A DNA stretch of 37,796 nt. Origin: Meiothermus sp. (GTDB taxonomy: Bacteria > Deinococcota > Deinococci > Deinococcales > Thermaceae). The position numbers were made by a program, and so were the translations under genes. Where the stretch lies: positions 1 through 37,796 of the forward strand of contig NZ_JANWVH010000019.1 of NCBI RefSeq assembly GCF_025056915.1, written 5' to 3'. The notes beneath the pieces are model-generated. The model saw only the letters and a program-made list of their open reading frames with translations, ran no database searches and was not told the origin of the DNA. Positions 36,996 through 37,796 of the stretch are shown here, in pieces. Position 1 is the first letter of the stretch, and the number at the start of each line of letters is the position of its first letter.

Positions 36996-37685
36996 ATGAT
37001 TCTGAGCGCCGACCCCCCTGCCGATGCCTTGCTGATTGATAGCCGCTCCCCCGCCGAGTATGCCCAGGGGCACCTGGAAGGTGCGCTCAACGTGGATCTA
37101 TCGGGTTTTCGGGGGCGCTTGCGAACCGAGGAGGAGTTCCGGCAGCTCGAACAGGCCCTGGCCGACCTCATCGGGCGGCTTGGGGCCGGCCCCCAGAGGC
37201 CGGTGGTGGTCTACGACACGGGCCTCAACACCCGCCTGACCAAGACCGCCTTCATGCTGGCCCTGGGCGGGCTGGAGGTGTACCTGTGGCCCCAGGGCTG
37301 GGAAGCCCAGGCGACCAGCCAAGCCTCGGTTCAGCCCAAGGAGGGCGAGCCCTGGGCCCGGCTCAACCGCCAGATTCTCCTGACCGCCGACGAGATTCTG
37401 GCCCAGCCCGAAGCGCTTCTGCTGGACGTGCGCGAACCCCACGAGTTTGCCACCGCCCGCATTCCTGGCGCAAAAAACATTCCCTTAGGCGCCTTCGGCC
37501 CCAACAATGCAGGGGCCCTGGGCCTGCAAGCCGGACAAACGGTGGGAGTTCACTGCCGCAGCGGCGCGCGCAGCGCAACAGCCTTCTGGTTGCTGCGGCA
37601 GCAGGGGGTGCTGGCCCGCAACTACCTGGGCAGCATGCTCGAGTGGGAGGCCGAGGCCGACCTGCCGGTGGAGCGGGGAAGCTGA
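36996..37685 (+). CDS. Two-domain rhodanese sulfurtransferase
   Basis: This thiosulfate sulfurtransferase-like protein has 229 residues and two rhodanese domains. The N-terminal one (about 5-108) has LIDSRSPAEYAQGHLEGALNVDL but its catalytic loop reads YDTGLNTRLTK without a cysteine, so it is inactive. The C-terminal one (about 125-225) has LLDVREPHEFATARIPGAKNIPL and the active loop VHCRSGARSATA with C187. This inactive-active order is the classical plan of mitochondrial and bacterial thiosulfate sulfurtransferases. It would move sulfane sulfur from thiosulfate or a persulfide to an acceptor. The start is leaderless, and repeat copy 3 begins 14 bases after the stop. Confidence 0.93.
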   Translation: MILSADPPADALLIDSRSPAEYAQGHLEGALNVDLSGFRGRLRTEEEFRQLEQALADLIGRLGAGPQRPVVVYDTGLNTRLTKTAFMLALGGLEVYLWPQGWEAQATSQASVQPKEGEPWARLNRQILLTADEILAQPEALLLDVREPHEFATARIPGAKNIPLGAFGPNNAGALGLQAGQTVGVHCRSGARSATAFWLLRQQGVLARNYLGSMLEWEAEADLPVERGS

Positions 37686-37699
37686 ACACTGTGTTGCAT

Positions 37700-37796
37700 A
37701 GAGCGCTTTTCACATATTGTGAGCCATTCGAGTTCGAGAAAGCCTGGTTCTGAACAGAACAGTGGCCGCCTGGAAACTCGAAAACATGCGTCTCGG
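37700..37796. repeat. Dispersed hairpin repeat, copy 3 (cut by window end)
   Basis: The copy starts AGAGCGCTTTTCACA, and the core GCCATTCGAGTTCGAGAAAG (37723-37742) begins 23 bases in, exactly as in copies 1 and 2. It reads through the GTGGCCGCC and GAAACTCGA segments and then leaves the window. Its first bases are the best match to the inverted far end of copy 1. Confidence 0.8.

Noticed and set aside
1-37796. CRISPR arrays, insertion-sequence transposases, rRNA and tRNA genes
   Set aside because: I looked for regularly spaced repeats, transposase motifs and conserved RNA segments and found none.

Overview
The window looks like chromosomal DNA of a Thermus-group bacterium (Deinococcota), most likely Meiothermus or a close relative. 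The signs are high GC with CTCGAG everywhere, a Na+/H+ antiporter that reads like Thermus NapA down to the D156-D157 pair, a dnaX gene with the A9 slippage tract known from Thermus thermophilus, an SLH-domain outer-envelope protein, and many genes with a TANNNT box only 6-8 bases before the start codon (leaderless promoters). The species is an inference; no rRNA is present.

Layout. 1-2400: an AT-richer block with the tail of an unknown gene, an ABC-2 type exporter pair and the remains of a toxin-antitoxin locus, probably acquired DNA. 2448-5435: three double-GNAT acetyltransferases and a small membrane protein; the third acetyltransferase is preceded by a short ORF and a hairpin that look like a leader-peptide attenuator. 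5854-10473: a membrane GAF/HD-GYP c-di-GMP phosphodiesterase, a degenerate SDR protein, nrdR and a CsoR-family repressor. 10552-15557: dnaX, a Y-family DNA polymerase under a palindromic operator, and the SLH/coiled-coil/barrel protein. 15733-18309: a CBS protein coupled to NapA, then a LysM-NlpC/P60 wall hydrolase. 18395-22522: a TspO-like membrane protein, a PLP aminotransferase and a GH125-like glycosidase.

22514-29015 is the most coherent accessory unit. Six minus-strand genes encode exported or membrane proteins: secreted small protein, SHOCT protein, Tat-exported intradiol dioxygenase, ApbE flavin transferase, Tat-exported DUF2271 protein and PepSY membrane protein. An OmpR-type regulator and histidine kinase diverge from them. 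Matching 11-bp direct repeats lie upstream of both units, so I infer that the two-component system controls itself and an extracytoplasmic redox operon. A second two-component system (28993-30979) lies tail to tail with the first and diverges from an MFS transporter.

32604-37685: MeaB GTPase; a ridA-usp-rid operon; a nuclease-like protein; a cluster of three perfect DnaA boxes in AT-rich DNA (36199-36252), which may be an origin or a DnaA-titration site; a fourth GNAT protein; and a two-domain rhodanese. A dispersed hairpin-forming repeat occurs three times (26698, 32358, 37700), the last copy cut by the window end.
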